32,697 bases of DNA, taken from NCBI GenBank assembly GCA_045655245.1, contig JAZOOX010000028.1, positions 1 through 32,697 on the forward strand. The letters run 5' to 3'. Positions 31,741 to 32,697 of the stretch are shown here, piece after piece. Position numbers and translations under genes: made by a program. Position 1 is the stretch's first letter, and every line of letters starts with the position of its first letter. This DNA is from RGIG8785 sp045655245. GTDB lineage: Bacteria > Bacillota > Clostridia > RGIG8785. The notes beneath the pieces are model-generated. The model was not told where the DNA came from. It did not search any database and was given only the letters and a program-made list of their open reading frames with translations.

Positions 31741-32697
31741 TTATTCCTCGATGCGAAGCCAAGACAGAACTTTGATGGTACCGTCAGCCTGCAGGGAAGA
31801 AAGTTCGCTCTTGATCTGACCTTCTTCAGCTGCTTCGGTAATAAACGCAAGACCGTTTTCCATAGCAACAAAAGTCACAATGCCAAATACGGAACTGATG
31901 GCTTTTCTTGCTTCGTCCGGATTAACGGCAGATATGCGAACCATTGCACGGATTTCCATATGATCGCAATCTCCCACAAGGCCGGACTCTCCGTCTGCCC
32001 AGATAACACTACGGTTGACATTACGGTGTTTAACGCAATCAATGATGTCGGCAACGACCGCACTGGCGGTAGGCAGTTTTCCCGCGCCGCGACCATAGAA
32101 CATAACGTCGTCAATGGCGTTACCATTGACCAGAATGCCGTTAAACACATCGTCAACATGTGCTAAGGGATGGTTTTTGGAAATCAAGCAAGGGCTGACA
32201 CGGCAGTAGACACGATTGTGGAGTTTGCGATAAACGCCCAGCAATTTGATGACATAACCGGCGGCTTCTGCAGCGGAAACGTCCTCCAAGGTCAACCGAG
32301 AGATGCCCTCGGTCAAAATCTCGTCAGTGGGCAACTGGCGTCCGTAAATCAACGAGCCCAAAATGGCAATCTTACGGCAGGCATCAATTCCGTCGATGTC
32401 TGCGCTGGGGTTGCGCTCGGCATAGCCGCGTTCCTGCGCCTCGGCAAGGGCTTTGTCAAAAGGCACGTCGTTCTGGAACATCTGGGTCAGAATGTAGTTG
32501 GTGGTTCCGTTTAAGATACCGATAACCGATTGAATCTCGTTTCCTGCAAGGCACTGATGCAAGGGGCGGATAATCGGGATGCCACCGCCGACGCTCGCCT
32601 CAAAAAGATAGTTCAAATCTTTTTCTTTCGCCAGCTTTAAGAATTCGGCACCGTGCTTGGCAACCAGTTCCTTATTGGAGGTAACAACGCTCTTTCC
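31741..32697 (-). CDS. hom: Homoserine dehydrogenase, C-terminal part (cut by window edge)
   Basis: Reduces aspartate semialdehyde to homoserine, feeding threonine and methionine. 318 residues in the window; the N-terminal about 100 residues (most of the NAD(P) Rossmann domain) lie beyond the right edge. Visible: SNKELVAKHG, EASVGGGIPII, the family signature GILNGTTNYILTQM, the catalytic region AERNPSADIDGIDACRKIAIL, and a C-terminal ACT domain (about the last 75 residues), the usual site for feedback control by threonine. It is the most upstream gene of the block in the window, so its promoter is outside. Confidence 0.96.
   Translation of the reverse strand, partial: GKSVVTSNKELVAKHGAEFLKLAKEKDLNYLFEASVGGGIPIIRPLHQCLAGNEIQSVIGILNGTTNYILTQMFQNDVPFDKALAEAQERGYAERNPSADIDGIDACRKIAILGSLIYGRQLPTDEILTEGISRLTLEDVSAAEAAGYVIKLLGVYRKLHNRVYCRVSPCLISKNHPLAHVDDVFNGILVNGNAIDDVMFYGRGAGKLPTASAVVADIIDCVKHRNVNRSVIWADGESGLVGDCDHMEIRAMVRISAVNPDEARKAISSVFGIVTFVAMENGLAFITEAAEEGQIKSELSSLQADGTIKVLSWLRIEE

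Noticed and set aside
1..32697. CRISPR arrays, insertion sequences, prophage or toxin-antitoxin loci
   Set aside because: No regularly spaced direct repeats, transposase or integrase motifs, or paired toxin-antitoxin frames were seen; the window is core chromosomal content.

Overview
The window reads as a chromosomal core segment of a spore-forming, Gram-positive Clostridia-type bacterium (class level; I cannot name a genus). Four observations support this: an IspH reductase fused to ribosomal protein S1-type repeats, a T-box leader in front of ileS, a PASTA-kinase/phosphatase pair next to rsgA-rpe, and sporulation genes (a 24-residue spoVM, a gerW/ytfJ homologue). I see no rRNA or tRNA gene, CRISPR array, insertion sequence, prophage or plasmid gene. 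Apart from one 62-codon gene, everything is on the minus strand, so transcription runs from the right end of the window to the left.

Right block (about 32.7 to 16.2 kb, one long operon-like run with very short gaps or ATGA-type overlaps): hom (partial, cut by the window edge), rlmB, an ACT-domain protein, a UPF0210 protein, a HAD hydrolase, ddh (meso-diaminopimelate dehydrogenase), priA, def, fmt, a YugP-type membrane zinc protease, rsmB, rlmN, prpC, prkC, rsgA, rpe, a 52-residue two-helix membrane peptide and spoVM, closed by a strong terminator that includes the spoVM stop codon. The functions are amino-acid and DAP supply, formyl-Met initiation and deformylation, rRNA modification, ribosome assembly, replication restart and cell-envelope Ser/Thr signalling.

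Middle block (16.2 to 13.0 kb): a lone plus-strand small gene with its own terminator, a divergent promoter region with a perfect palindrome, then DUF2953-gerW-ABC exporter, ending in a terminator. Next block (13.0 to 4.9 kb): dacF-type D,D-carboxypeptidase, rluB, a small unknown gene, an RpiR-type regulator, a BaiN/HI0933 flavoprotein, a single-TM unknown, cmk, plsC and the ispH-S1 fusion, ending in a terminator. Left block (4.9 to 0 kb): murD, three tandem M42-type aminopeptidase paralogues and the T-box-controlled ileS (partial).

Most of the window is conserved housekeeping DNA, and I do not see a clear new multi-gene system. The points most worth a second look are: the third M42 paralogue, which has lost nearly all metal ligands and the catalytic glutamate; the unannotated spoVM plus membrane-peptide pair; the dacF reading frame running through the rluB promoter and ribosome-binding site; the unusual start region of the DUF2953 gene; the palindromic divergent promoter facing the only plus-strand gene; and a PlsC with an altered FPEGTR block. 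Several starts were moved inward from the longest open frame because a good Shine-Dalgarno sequence sits inside the longer frame; these are stated per gene.
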